Shown piece by piece: positions 15,759 to 24,644 of a DNA stretch of 64,000 nucleotides; position 1 is the stretch's first letter, and every line of letters starts with the position of its first letter. Source of the DNA: Tenggerimyces flavus (GTDB lineage Bacteria > Actinomycetota > Actinomycetes > Propionibacteriales > Actinopolymorphaceae). The notes under the pieces are model-generated. The model ran no database searches. It was not told where the DNA came from and was given only the letters and a program-made list of their open reading frames with translations. A program made the position numbers and the translations under genes. Where the stretch lies: positions 6,882,001 through 6,946,000 of the forward strand of contig NZ_JAFBCM010000001.1 in the NCBI RefSeq assembly GCF_016907715.1, read 5' to 3'.

Positions 15759-16757
15759 GTGGCCACGCTGCAGGTAGCTCGCAAAGCGGTCACGAAGCTG
15801 GTCAGCCGTGGCCTCGGCCCGCGCGAGTTCGCGAGCAACGCCGCGAGCGCCCTCCGCCGCTTCGTGCCGTACGAAGGCGCCTGCCTGCTCACCCTCGACC
15901 CCGCCACGCTCCTCCCCACCGGCGAGTACGTCGAGAACGGCCTCCCACCCAGCACCAGAACCCGCCTGCTCGAGATCGAGCTCCTCGACCACGACGTCAA
16001 CAAGTTCGCCGCCCTCGCCCGCACGACCAGCACGGCAAGAGCTGCCAGCCTCAGCGCAGCCACCCAAGGCGACCTCGACCGCAGCCTCCGGCACCGCGAA
16101 GTACGCAAGCGCTACGGCCTCGACGACGAGCTCCGCGCCATGCTCGTCGACGGCTCCGGAACGTGGGGCGCGCTCACCCTCATGCGCACCCAAGGCCAAC
16201 CCCGCTTCACCAAAGCCGAAGTCGACCTCGTCGCCACCCTCGCCGGAGACCTCGCCCAGGGCCTCCAACGCGCCGCACGGACCAACGCGCCGCACGACGA
16301 CTCCGTCGGCGTCCTCACGGTCACCAGAGACGGCACGAAAGCCAACCACGCCGCCAAGCGCTGGCTCGACGAGCTCTCACCCGTCGCGGTCGACTCCGTC
16401 GTCTACCAAGCCAGATCCACCGGCGACGCCTACGCCAGAGCCCGCACCGAGCAAGGCACCTGGCTCGCCCTCAGAGCCACCCAGCACGACCACGCCGTCA
16501 CCGTCACCATCCAACCTGCACAGGCGAACGAGCTCGCCCCGCTGATCGCCGACGCCTACGGACTCACCGCACGCGAACGCGCCATCACCGAGCTCATCGC
16601 GCAGGGCCACGCGACGAACGAGATCGCCACGCAGCTGCACCTGTCCCCATACACCGTGCAGGACCACCTCAAGGTGATCTTCGACAAGACCAGCACGAAG
16701 ACCCGCGGCGAGCTCGTCGCGCGGATCTTCTTCGAGCACTACGCCCCGAGGTTGTAA
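15759..16757 (+). CDS. LuxR-family regulator with GAF-like sensor
   Basis: The 332-residue protein has an N-terminal GAF-like sensor region (residues ~15-170; FVPYEGACLLTLDPATLLPT, then GTWGALTLMRTQGQPRFTKAEVDL). The C-terminal LuxR HTH (residues ~265-330) carries YGLTARERAITELIAQGHAT and LHLSPYTVQDHLKVIFDKT. It starts at a GTG and is cytosolic. It is divergent from the cytokinin-dehydrogenase-like gene, which is its most likely target, and its 3' end overlaps the convergent DAO gene by 19 bases. The ligand is unknown. Confidence 0.88.
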   Translation: MATLQVARKAVTKLVSRGLGPREFASNAASALRRFVPYEGACLLTLDPATLLPTGEYVENGLPPSTRTRLLEIELLDHDVNKFAALARTTSTARAASLSAATQGDLDRSLRHREVRKRYGLDDELRAMLVDGSGTWGALTLMRTQGQPRFTKAEVDLVATLAGDLAQGLQRAARTNAPHDDSVGVLTVTRDGTKANHAAKRWLDELSPVAVDSVVYQARSTGDAYARARTEQGTWLALRATQHDHAVTVTIQPAQANELAPLIADAYGLTARERAITELIAQGHATNEIATQLHLSPYTVQDHLKVIFDKTSTKTRGELVARIFFEHYAPRL

Positions 16758-17704
16758 CGGCAGCGCGCCAACGCCGCGGGCGAAGAGCCCGAAGCGAGCT
16801 CCTCGGCCACCAACCGCCCCACCGTCGGCCCCAGTGTGAGCGCCGAGTGCAGCACCGCCACGTACAACGACGGCGACACGTATCCGATCACCGGCCCGGC
16901 CGGAGGCATCGGCCGAAGCCCCACCGCGTGCCCGAGCAACCGCGCCGAGTCCGCACCGGAGAACGACGCCTGGAACGTGGCGAACGTCCGTTCCATATCC
17001 ACTGACAACGGAGCCGTCAGCCGCAACTCACCGGGCCGCACCTCGCGCGCCTCGAAGTCAGGCGTGGCGATGATCGTCCGTACCAGCCCCTCAGGCGCCG
17101 AGGCCCACAGCAACAACGCCGGTGCCTCCTCCACCGGAACGGGCGACAGCCCCGCCACCCCGGTCCCCGCCGCCAACACCACCGTCGAAGCGCCGAAGTC
17201 CAACGACGTGACCGGAAAGTCGTACGAAACTTCCGCACCGAACGAGACCGCACCCTCGACGAGCAAGGCCGTCAGCCGGACCGGATCGACCGCGAAATCC
17301 CCCGGCGTGAAGACAGCGAAGTCGGGCACAGCGAGCAACGAGGGCTCGAGAAGAGCGATCTCCTCCGCAGAAACCAGCCGCTGACCAGGGCCGACCGACA
17401 TCGTCACACCCGGCCGCGTCGACCCCTCCGTCCACACCAACGAGCCGGAACGTCGCAGGGAGAAGTCCGGAAGTTCCACAGCCAGGCGTTCGTAGTCCGC
17501 GTGCACGAACAGGCGCAGCTCGTCGGCCCCGCCCGGCCAGTCCCCGCCGGCGGTGTCGCCCACCCAGGCGAACGAGCCACCCGTCACTCCCTGCGCCGGA
17601 GCCGCGTGCTGCTCGACCAGGCGCACGCGAATCCCCCGCTGAGCAAGGTGATACGCGATCGACGCGCCGACGATGCCGGCTCCCACCACCACAACAGAAT
17701 CCAC
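16739..17704 (-). CDS. DAO-family FAD-dependent amine/amino-acid oxidoreductase
   Basis: The 321-residue protein starts with the dinucleotide-binding motif VVVVGAGIVGASIAYHLAQRG and ends with GLRPMPPAGPVIGYV, the usual second FAD contact of D-amino-acid oxidase/glycine oxidase/sarcosine oxidase relatives. It is slightly shorter than the ~370 residues common in the family, mainly in the central substrate domain. The substrate is probably a secondary or D-amino acid; no closer call is possible. Upstream lies a perfect hairpin. Confidence 0.85.
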   Translation of the reverse strand: MDSVVVVGAGIVGASIAYHLAQRGIRVRLVEQHAAPAQGVTGGSFAWVGDTAGGDWPGGADELRLFVHADYERLAVELPDFSLRRSGSLVWTEGSTRPGVTMSVGPGQRLVSAEEIALLEPSLLAVPDFAVFTPGDFAVDPVRLTALLVEGAVSFGAEVSYDFPVTSLDFGASTVVLAAGTGVAGLSPVPVEEAPALLLWASAPEGLVRTIIATPDFEAREVRPGELRLTAPLSVDMERTFATFQASFSGADSARLLGHAVGLRPMPPAGPVIGYVSPSLYVAVLHSALTLGPTVGRLVAEELASGSSPAALARCRYNLGA

Positions 17705-17756
17705 GACGAGGCACCCTATCCAGCCGGCCGGAGCCAGCGAACCCGATTAACCGCGT

Positions 17757-17791
17757 GGGGCCCGGACCGGGTACTGGCTGGTCCGGGCCCC
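17757..17791. terminator. Perfect terminator-like hairpin in a divergent gap
   Basis: GGGGCCCGGACC pairs with GGTCCGGGCCCC through a 12-bp stem and an 11-base loop. It looks like a strong terminator but lies upstream of both flanking genes (DAO on the minus strand, sortase on the plus strand). It may mark the end of a lost gene or act in a leader. Confidence 0.5.
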
Positions 17792-17945
17792 CGTCCTCCG
17801 ACGTCCTGACGGCTCGAGTCGCGTCAGACGGTCGTGGCCGCGGCGCATCGCGCCGGGGCCGACCAGCCGGCTCGGCTCGGCTCGAAGACAGCCGCGACCA
17901 GTAACGCTCATCTGGTCAGTCCATGGGGATCGGTGCTGGCGTGCG

Positions 17946-18686
17946 GTGGTGAAGTGTTACTTTCGGCTAACGAGTGACTTCGAAGAGTGGTTATGGACAT
18001 CGGCCTTGAAAAGGGACATATCTTTCGCACTGAGGGTCGCCGCCGAGGTGTGCCTGACGCTCGGCGTGCTGGTGGCGCTGTTCGTCGGGTACGAGCTGCT
18101 GTGGACGAGCCACGTCACCGGCGAGGCGCAGCGCGAGGCCGCGTCGTCGTTGCAGCGGGCCTGGATACCGCCACCACCGTCGACTCCGTCGACTCCGTCG
18201 AGCAAGGGCGTCCCGGCTGACCCCGCGCCCAAGCTGGGCGAACCGTTCGCGATGCTTCGGATCCCGCGCCTGGGCGACGCGTGGCAGTGGGCGGTGTACG
18301 AGGGCGTTCGAAGGGACGACCTGCGCAAGGGGCCCGGCCACTACCCCGACACGGCGCGGCCCGGCCAGGTCGGGAACGTGGTGATCGCCGGGCACCGGAC
18401 GACGAACGGAGAGCCGTTCGCGCACCTCGACCGGCTGCGGAACGGCGACCAACTCGTCCTCGAGACGGCATCGAGGCGGGTGGTCTACCGCGTGGACGCG
18501 GCCGAGATCGTCCCGCCCACGCGGATCAGCGTGCTGCTGCCCGTACCGAACAAGCCAGGCGCAAAGCCGACGCAGGCGCACCTGACGCTGGTGACCTGCC
18601 ACCCGCGCTGGGGCTCGACCTCGCGGCTGATCACGTACACCACGCTGGTGAGCTCGACCCCGCGCCGGCTGCCCGGGAAGGTGTGA
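17946..18686 (+). CDS. Class E sortase
   Basis: The protein is about 246 residues, with an N-terminal membrane anchor (ALRVAAEVCLTLGVLVALFVGYELLW region), a Pro/Ser/Thr-rich linker (PPPPSTPSTPSSK) and a sortase barrel. The catalytic triad is visible: His in VVIAGHRTTNGEPF, Cys in LVTCHPRWGS, and Arg in TSRLITYTTLV. Class E sortases of high-GC Gram-positives attach proteins carrying LAXTG signals to the cell wall; no substrate gene is adjacent. The start is uncertain: GTG at 17946 lacks a ribosome site, and a TTG at 18004 (LKRDISFALR) would give a conventional anchor. A conserved small membrane protein follows one base after the stop. Confidence 0.9.
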   Translation: MVKCYFRLTSDFEEWLWTSALKRDISFALRVAAEVCLTLGVLVALFVGYELLWTSHVTGEAQREAASSLQRAWIPPPPSTPSTPSSKGVPADPAPKLGEPFAMLRIPRLGDAWQWAVYEGVRRDDLRKGPGHYPDTARPGQVGNVVIAGHRTTNGEPFAHLDRLRNGDQLVLETASRRVVYRVDAAEIVPPTRISVLLPVPNKPGAKPTQAHLTLVTCHPRWGSTSRLITYTTLVSSTPRRLPGKV

Positions 18687-18687
18687 G

Positions 18688-18843
18688 ATGTACGCCTGGA
18701 TCTGGCGCAGGCTGCCCGGCGGAGTGCCGACCAAGCTGCTGTGCGCCGTAGCGCTCGGAGCGGTCGTGCTGTGGCTGCTGTTCGGCTACGTCTTCCCGTG
18801 GCTGGACGACCACCTCGGTTTCAGCGGCACGTTGTGGACGTAA
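18688..18843 (+). CDS. Small sortase-associated membrane protein (51 residues)
   Basis: This short gene starts one base after the sortase stop codon and encodes one membrane helix (LLCAVALGAVVLWLLFGYVF) flanked by MYAWIWRRLPGGVPTK and the acidic tail PWLDDHLGF. Small proteins beginning MYxWIWRxLPG are regularly found directly after class E sortase genes in actinobacteria, so position and sequence agree. It may assist sortase placement; the function is not established. Confidence 0.75.
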   Translation: MYAWIWRRLPGGVPTKLLCAVALGAVVLWLLFGYVFPWLDDHLGFSGTLWT

Positions 18844-18897
18844 GGCCATTCGCCTGGAAGCCTGTCCCCGGAAGTGTTCGGGTCGGCTGGAGGACCG

Positions 18898-20418
18898 ATG
18901 GCAGTGATCAACAGGCGGGCGTTCTTGTCGTGGCTGTCGACGAGTGGGCTCGCGCTTACGGGCGTCGCGGCGCTGACTGAGCCGGCTTCGGCCGATCGGG
19001 GCGGCGAGGACGTGCTCGTGCTCGCCGGCGGGACGCTGATCGACGGTACGGGTGGGAAGCCGCGGCACAACGCGACGATCGTGCTGGTCGGCGACCGGAT
19101 CGTGGCGATCGGCCGTCCCCGGCACGCGCTGCCCGAGGGCGTGAAGGTCGTGGATCTGCGCGGCAAGTACGTCCTCCCCGGCCTGTGGGACTCCCACGCG
19201 CACACCGACAACCTGCCGAAGATCCACCTGCCGCTGTGGATCGCGAACGGCGTCACCTCGGTCCGCGAGATGTGGGGCCTGGCGCACCTGCCCGCGATGC
19301 GGGAGCGGATCGAGGCCGGCGAGATCCTCGGGCCGCGGATGGTGATCGCCAGCAAGATGATGGACGGCCCGTACGCGGGGTCCAGCGTCCCGTCGAACGC
19401 GGCCGTCGTCCGTACGCCCGAGGAGGCGCGCGCCGCGGTCCGTGCGGCCAAGAACAGCGGCGCCGACTTCGTCAAGATCTGGTCGCTGCTGGAGCCGGAG
19501 CTGTTCGAGGCGATCGCGACCGAGGCACACCGGCGCGGGCTGCCGCTCTCCGGGCACCTGCCCGACCGCGTGCCGGTGCTCGACGGCATCCGGGCCGGCA
19601 TGACGACGATGGAGCACCTGCACGGCATCCCGCTCGACGTGTCGTCCCGGCGGGACGAGTTCCGCGCGCTGATCAACAGCACGCCGGTCGATCCGGCGAA
19701 CCCGGCGGCGTACTACTTCTTCGTGCGCCAGTTGGAGATGGAGGCGATCAAGTCGTACGCCCTGCGCCGCGCGGAACGGCTGTTCTCCGCGCTCCGGCGC
19801 TCGCGTACGGTGCTCACGCCGACGATGACCGTGCAGCGCTTCTTCACGTTCCCGCCGTCGTTCCACCGGGCGGACCCGCGGGTGAAGTACATGCCGCCGT
19901 GGTTGGTCGAGTCGTGGAACGCGAACATGGGCCCGGAGTGGACGCCCGCGCAGATCGAGGCGGGGCAGGCGTACTACCGCGCGGTCCTGGAGCTGGTCGG
20001 GTCGATCAACGAGGCCGAGGTGGTCCAGCTGGCCGGCTCGGACTCGCTGGTGCCGTACCAATTCGCCGGCTTCAGCCTGCAGGACGAGCTCGGCTGGCTG
20101 GTGGACGGCGGCCTCACGCCGATGCAGGCCATCCTCGCCGCGACCCGCAACCCCGCCCGCATGGTTGGCCTCGGGCACCTGAGCGGGACCGTTCAGCCCG
20201 GCAAGTGGGCGGACCTGCTGGTGGTCGACGCGGACCCGCTGGTGAACATCCGCAACACCCAGCGCATCCACGCCGTCGTGACCCGCGGCCGGTTGATCAC
20301 GCGGGCCGAACGCGAACGCATGCTCGCCGCCGTCGCGGCCGAGGCCCAGGTCACCCCACCACCGGCAGCCCCGGCCGCCAACTGCTGCGGAACCACCGGC
20401 ATCTACGTCCGCCACTAG
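18898..20418 (+). CDS. Tat-exported metal-dependent amidohydrolase
   Basis: The 506-residue protein begins with a twin-arginine signal (INRRAFLSWLSTSGLALTG; cleavage probably after ASA). The imidazolonepropionase-like amidohydrolase fold follows. Metal ligands are visible: HxH in WDSHAHTD, a candidate carboxylated Lys in FVKIW, His in LSGHLPDR and MEHLHG, and Asp in AGSDSL. The C-terminal beta-sandwich strand is PGKWADLLVVDADPL. It would hydrolyse C-N bonds (cyclic amides, dipeptides, N-acyl compounds) outside the membrane; the substrate is unknown. GGAGG precedes the ATG. It converges on the ABC importer genes. Confidence 0.88.
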   Translation: MAVINRRAFLSWLSTSGLALTGVAALTEPASADRGGEDVLVLAGGTLIDGTGGKPRHNATIVLVGDRIVAIGRPRHALPEGVKVVDLRGKYVLPGLWDSHAHTDNLPKIHLPLWIANGVTSVREMWGLAHLPAMRERIEAGEILGPRMVIASKMMDGPYAGSSVPSNAAVVRTPEEARAAVRAAKNSGADFVKIWSLLEPELFEAIATEAHRRGLPLSGHLPDRVPVLDGIRAGMTTMEHLHGIPLDVSSRRDEFRALINSTPVDPANPAAYYFFVRQLEMEAIKSYALRRAERLFSALRRSRTVLTPTMTVQRFFTFPPSFHRADPRVKYMPPWLVESWNANMGPEWTPAQIEAGQAYYRAVLELVGSINEAEVVQLAGSDSLVPYQFAGFSLQDELGWLVDGGLTPMQAILAATRNPARMVGLGHLSGTVQPGKWADLLVVDADPLVNIRNTQRIHAVVTRGRLITRAERERMLAAVAAEAQVTPPPAAPAANCCGTTGIYVRH

Positions 20419-20428
20419 CCGCACCCGG

Positions 20429-21511
20429 CTAGCTGCCGTAGGGGTCGGCGGCGTCGCGGAGGCCGTCGCCGACGAAGTTGAGGGCCATCACGGTGACGAT
20501 GACGGCGGCTCCGGGGAGGAGTAGCCACGGGGCGCTGGCCAGTACGCGGATGTTCTGCGCGTCCTGCAGCAGCACGCCCCAGGACACCGCGGGTGGGACC
20601 AGGCCGAGGCCGAGGAACGACAGCGCCGTCTCGGCCAGGATCACCGACGGCACCGCCAACGTGAGCGTCGTGATGATGTAGCTCGTCATGCCCGGCAGCA
20701 GATGCCGCACGATGATCCGCCCCCGGCCGGCCCCGTCGAGCTCCGCCGCCAGTACGTAGTCCTCCGTACGCAGCTCGAGGAACTTCCCCCGGATCACCCG
20801 CGCCAAACCGGTCCATCCGATCAGCGACAGGATCAGCGTGATCGCCAAGTACGTCTGCACCGGCCCCCACCCCGGCGGCACCGCGGCGGCCAGCCCCAGC
20901 CACAGCGGCAACGTCGGGATCGACATGATGAACTCGATCCCCCGCTGGATCACCGTGTCCGGCGCGCCACCGAAGTATCCCGACACCCCGCCCAGACACA
21001 CCCCTAGTACCAACGCCACGACGACGCCGAAAAGCCCTACGGACAAGGATATTCGCGCCCCATACAGCAGCCGGCTCGCCAGGTCCCGCCCCTGCGCGTC
21101 GCCACCCAGCGGATAGAACGGCTCCCCCGCCCGCACCGGACCGAGGAAGTGCCGGTCGAACGGGATCAGCCCGAACAGCTTGTACGAAGCACCCTTGGCG
21201 AAGAACCGCAGCGCGATCGGCTTCGACTCGTCGACGGTGAACCGCCGTTCCATCGTCTTCGGATCCGCGGACGACCGATACCCGTCGACGTACAGCCGCG
21301 GCCCACCCTCGAAGCCGACGCGCACCTGCTGCGGCGGCGCGTACGCGTAGGTCGAGTGGTACGCGCTCTGCGTCGTCGGTGCCCAGAACTCACACGTCGC
21401 CGCGCCGACGTACGCCAGTCCGACCACCACCATGCACACGACCGCCAACCGGTGCTTGCGAAACCGCCACCACATCAGCTGGCGTGGCGACGCGAACGAG
21501 ACCTCGGCCAC
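20429..21511 (-). CDS. Oligopeptide/oligosaccharide ABC importer permease (DppC type)
   Basis: The 360-residue protein has the N-terminal FRKHRLAVVCMVVVGLAYV helix typical of DppC-like permeases, then a long extracytoplasmic insertion (~residues 45-130, GFEGGPRLYVDGYRSS...PFDRHFLGP), then GGDAQGRDLASRLLYGARIS and the EAA-type loop ELDGAGRGRIIVRHLLPG. The large insertion is common in members of this family that import oligosaccharides. GTG starts directly after the TAG of the partner permease. No ATPase gene of the system is in the window. Confidence 0.88.
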   Translation of the reverse strand: MAEVSFASPRQLMWWRFRKHRLAVVCMVVVGLAYVGAATCEFWAPTTQSAYHSTYAYAPPQQVRVGFEGGPRLYVDGYRSSADPKTMERRFTVDESKPIALRFFAKGASYKLFGLIPFDRHFLGPVRAGEPFYPLGGDAQGRDLASRLLYGARISLSVGLFGVVVALVLGVCLGGVSGYFGGAPDTVIQRGIEFIMSIPTLPLWLGLAAAVPPGWGPVQTYLAITLILSLIGWTGLARVIRGKFLELRTEDYVLAAELDGAGRGRIIVRHLLPGMTSYIITTLTLAVPSVILAETALSFLGLGLVPPAVSWGVLLQDAQNIRVLASAPWLLLPGAAVIVTVMALNFVGDGLRDAADPYGS

Positions 21512-22504
21512 CTACATCAGCCCCGATCGGATGCGCGGGTCGACGACCGCGAGCAGGATGTCCGACACCAGCGTCCCGAACACGGTCAGCACCGAGACGA
21601 TGAGGATGATCGAGCCCGCCAGGTACATGTCCTGCGCCTGCAGCGCGCCGAGCAGCAACGGTCCCGTACTCGGCAGCCCGAGCACCTGCGCCACGATCAC
21701 CTCGCCACCGAACAGCCCCGGCAGGATCCAGCCGGCCGTCGAGATGAACGGGTTGAGCGCCACCCGGACCGGATAACGCAGCAGCACTTGACGTTCGGTC
21801 AGCCCACGCGCTCGTGCCGTGACGACGTACGGCTTGTGCAGCTCGTCGAGCAGGTTCGCCCGCAGTACCCGGATCGTTCCGCCGACGCCTTCCAGCGAGA
21901 GCACGAGGACCGGTAGCCACAAGTGGGCAAGCAGATCCAGCACCTTGCCGAGGTTCCAGCGCGCGTCCACCCACTCCGGCGAGAACAATCCGCCGACGGA
22001 CACCCCGGCGAAGCGGAACATCAGGTACGACACCGCGAGCGCCACCATGAACCCCGGCACCGCGATGCCGAGAAACGCGAAGCTGGTCAGCACATAGTCG
22101 CCGACGGAGTACTTCTTGATCGCCGAGTAGATGCCCGCCGGCAATGCGACAAGCCAACCCAGCAAGAGCGTCGAGACACCGAGCACGATCGTCCACGGCA
22201 GTCGCTCGGCGAGCAGCGCCGACACCGGCCGGCCGTACTTGAACGACTGCCCGAAGTCGCCGTGCAGCACGATGTTGCTGATCCACTTCCAGTACTGCGT
22301 GAGAACGGACTGGTCGAGCCCGTACCGCACCCGCAACGACGCGAGGTACGCAGGATCCGCACCCTGGCCGGACTTCTCCAGGTTCGCGGCCAGCGTGGTC
22401 AGGTAGTCGCCCGGCGGCAGCTGGATGATCAGGAACGCCACGATGGAGATCCCGAACACGGTCAGGACCATGTACGTGAGCCGCCGCAGAACGAAGTAGC
22501 CCAT
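21512..22504 (-). CDS. Oligopeptide/oligosaccharide ABC importer permease (DppB type)
   Basis: The 330-residue permease opens MGYFVLRRLTYMVLTVFGIS, the usual DppB start, with six membrane helices. The EAA loop is VVTARARGLTERQVLLRYPVR. It forms the translocation path with the adjacent DppC-type protein. It lies two bases downstream of the binding-protein gene, and its stop codon abuts the next start, so the three genes form one operon. Confidence 0.9.
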   Translation of the reverse strand: MGYFVLRRLTYMVLTVFGISIVAFLIIQLPPGDYLTTLAANLEKSGQGADPAYLASLRVRYGLDQSVLTQYWKWISNIVLHGDFGQSFKYGRPVSALLAERLPWTIVLGVSTLLLGWLVALPAGIYSAIKKYSVGDYVLTSFAFLGIAVPGFMVALAVSYLMFRFAGVSVGGLFSPEWVDARWNLGKVLDLLAHLWLPVLVLSLEGVGGTIRVLRANLLDELHKPYVVTARARGLTERQVLLRYPVRVALNPFISTAGWILPGLFGGEVIVAQVLGLPSTGPLLLGALQAQDMYLAGSIILIVSVLTVFGTLVSDILLAVVDPRIRSGLM

Positions 22505-22506
22505 GC

Positions 22507-24465
22507 TCAGTGCTTCGACGGGTCCTCGTACGAGACCTGCTCCAGCAGCGTCGCCATGTCGCCGCCGACGTGATAGCTCTCCATCGCGTGCTCGCGGATG
22601 TTGTACAGATCGGCGTTCGCCACCATCGGGTGCGTCGGCGTCATCACGGTCCCGATCACCCAGACGTTCTTGTCGTGCAGGTCGAGGATCGCCCGTCCGA
22701 GCTCGAGCCGCTTGGCCTCGTCGACCTCCTGCTTCAGCTGGTCGTACAGCTCCTGCAGCTTGCGGATGTCGCCGGTCGGCTCGGTGCCCTGCTCACCGTT
22801 CGACTGGTACCACACGCCGTTCATCGGTGCCCAGAACGCGCTGAGCGCGGTAGGGACGACCGACCCCGGGTCGATGTCCCAGATGTAGGTTTCGGTTGTG
22901 CTGCAGGCGATGTCGTACTTCGCCTCGGGTACGCGCTGCCACCACAGCTCGCCGGCGATCAGGTGCGCGAACGCGTTGATCCCGACCTTCGCCCAGTAGT
23001 CGACGACGAGCTGGTAGAGCTCGACGAGGTCCTGCTGCTGGATCATCAGCTCCAGTCGCAGCTTCTTCCCGTCGAGGCGGAGCCGGAAGCCGTCCTTGTC
23101 GCGCTCGGTCAGGCCGAGGCCGTCGAGCAGGCTGTTCGCCTTGGCGACGTCGTACTCGATGAAGCGTTGGCCCATGCCCTTGACGAAATAGATGTCCTCG
23201 GCCTGGCCGCACGGGTGCTGGATGATGCCCTGGCCGACGTACAGCGTCTCGTTCAGCTCCTGCCGGTTGATCGCATGGGAGAGCGCGGCGCGGAAGTCGG
23301 CCTTGCCGAACAGGTCGCGCAGGATCGTGTCGGGATGGTTCTGGTTGAGGCTGATCGCCGGCAGCGCGGCGTCGTCCTTCCAGGACAGGACGCGGTAGCC
23401 GTTCTTGTCGGCATTGCGCAGCAGCACGGGCATGTCCCGGAACGTCAACGCGGCCGTGCCGATGTCGAGATCGCCGTTCGCCGCCCGAAGCACGATCGTC
23501 TCCGGCTCGGCGAAGAACCAGGTGATCCTGTCGACGTACGGCAGCTGCCGCCCGTCCGGATCGACCTTCCAGTAGTACGGGTTGCGTTCGGCGACGGCCT
23601 GGCCGCCGGCTTTGGCGGGCTTGGCGATCTTCCACGCCCCCAGCACGGGGCGGTCGGGGTTCAGCCAGAAGTCGTTCTTGGCGGCGAACAGGTCGTTCCA
23701 GCCGTTGTACGCCTCCGCCTTCGCCTGCTTGGTGAGCGACGCCAGGTCGGTGAAGTCGGGATGGAACTTGCTCAGGTAGTGCTTGGGCTGCATCAGACCG
23801 AGCGCCGCGTCAGGGAAGCAGAAGAACTTCAGCAGCAGGCCGTGCGGGGCGGCGAACTTGAACGCGATCGTGTGGTCGTCGATCTTCTCGAAGTCGACCG
23901 CTTTGCCCTGCTGGGAAAGCCATCCCCACGGCTGCGGAGTCAGGGTCTTGTTCAGCAGCACGTGGTCGTGCACGAACATCAGGTCGTCGGTCGTGAACGG
24001 TGTGCCGTCGGACCACTTGACGCCTTCGCGGAGGTGGAAGACGTACGTACGGCCGCCGTCCTCGATGTCCCACGACTCCGCCAGCCCGGCTTGCGGGGCG
24101 GTGGACTCGAGGTTCCACTCGGCCAGGCACGACCTGCCGAGGTTGCGCATCGGGTAGCCGTCCGCGGCGTCGATCTGGCCCTTGCGGAACGTTCCACCGA
24201 ACGATCCGGGCTTGGTCATGGGCTGCACCACGAGGGGCTTGTTCGGCAGCCGTTCGGAGAGCTTGGGGAGTTTTCCCTGCTGCACAAGGGCCGCGAGCAT
24301 CGGCGACTCCTTGGCGCCGGCGTCCGCGCCGGTGTTGCCGTTGCCCTTTCCCTCGTCCGGCCCTTCGGGATCGGTGGAGAGGAACGAGCAGCCAGCCAGG
24401 GCGGAGCTGCCGCCGACAAGTGCTGCTGTCAGAAGCAGCGATCGGCGTGAGATATCGATTGCCAA
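22507..24465 (-). CDS. Family 5 ABC substrate-binding lipoprotein
   Basis: The 652-residue solute-binding protein has a lipoprotein signal (SRRSLLLTAALVGG, lipobox Leu-Ala-Gly-Cys), then a Gly/Asn/Asp-rich linker and a family 5 (DppA/OppA) fold. Landmarks are LAESWDIEDGGRTYVFHLREGVKWSDG in shortened form (AESW, FHLREGVKWSDG) and ALSHAINRQELN. It is longer than peptide-binding members (~530), as in oligosaccharide-binding ones. The TTG at 24465 was chosen because AAGGAG is nine bases upstream and it directly precedes the signal. Its divergent neighbour is a beta-N-acetylhexosaminidase, which makes N-acetylglucosamine-containing oligosaccharides a reasonable guess. Confidence 0.88.
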   Translation of the reverse strand: MAIDISRRSLLLTAALVGGSSALAGCSFLSTDPEGPDEGKGNGNTGADAGAKESPMLAALVQQGKLPKLSERLPNKPLVVQPMTKPGSFGGTFRKGQIDAADGYPMRNLGRSCLAEWNLESTAPQAGLAESWDIEDGGRTYVFHLREGVKWSDGTPFTTDDLMFVHDHVLLNKTLTPQPWGWLSQQGKAVDFEKIDDHTIAFKFAAPHGLLLKFFCFPDAALGLMQPKHYLSKFHPDFTDLASLTKQAKAEAYNGWNDLFAAKNDFWLNPDRPVLGAWKIAKPAKAGGQAVAERNPYYWKVDPDGRQLPYVDRITWFFAEPETIVLRAANGDLDIGTAALTFRDMPVLLRNADKNGYRVLSWKDDAALPAISLNQNHPDTILRDLFGKADFRAALSHAINRQELNETLYVGQGIIQHPCGQAEDIYFVKGMGQRFIEYDVAKANSLLDGLGLTERDKDGFRLRLDGKKLRLELMIQQQDLVELYQLVVDYWAKVGINAFAHLIAGELWWQRVPEAKYDIACSTTETYIWDIDPGSVVPTALSAFWAPMNGVWYQSNGEQGTEPTGDIRKLQELYDQLKQEVDEAKRLELGRAILDLHDKNVWVIGTVMTPTHPMVANADLYNIREHAMESYHVGGDMATLLEQVSYEDPSKH

Positions 24466-24564
24466 GGTGAGTCGCTCCTTGCCGAGGAGGAGGCGCCCGG
24501 ATCTTGGGAACGATAGTTGCGAAATTGCCCAAGACAACAAAGCTGACCAAAAGCCGGCCTGAGT

Positions 24565-24580
24565 CTGCCCGATCGGGCAG
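24565..24580. promoter_or_regulatory. Perfect 16-bp palindrome in divergent promoter
   Basis: CTGCCCGATCGGGCAG is a perfect palindrome located in the 179-base gap between the binding-protein gene and the GH20 gene. It is a plausible operator for a dimeric repressor controlling both directions. No regulator gene is adjacent. Confidence 0.45.
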
Positions 24581-24644
24581 GTTTGCCTTCCCGTTCGGTC
24601 CTCGGACTGGCAGAGCGAGAAAACGATTGCCTAGGGTCGAGTCG

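Noticed and set aside
22510-24450. Long open frame on the plus strand opposite the ABC binding-protein gene
   Set aside because: It is an antisense shadow rich in Arg/Gly/Val/His runs with no family motif. The minus strand encodes a clear family 5 binding protein.
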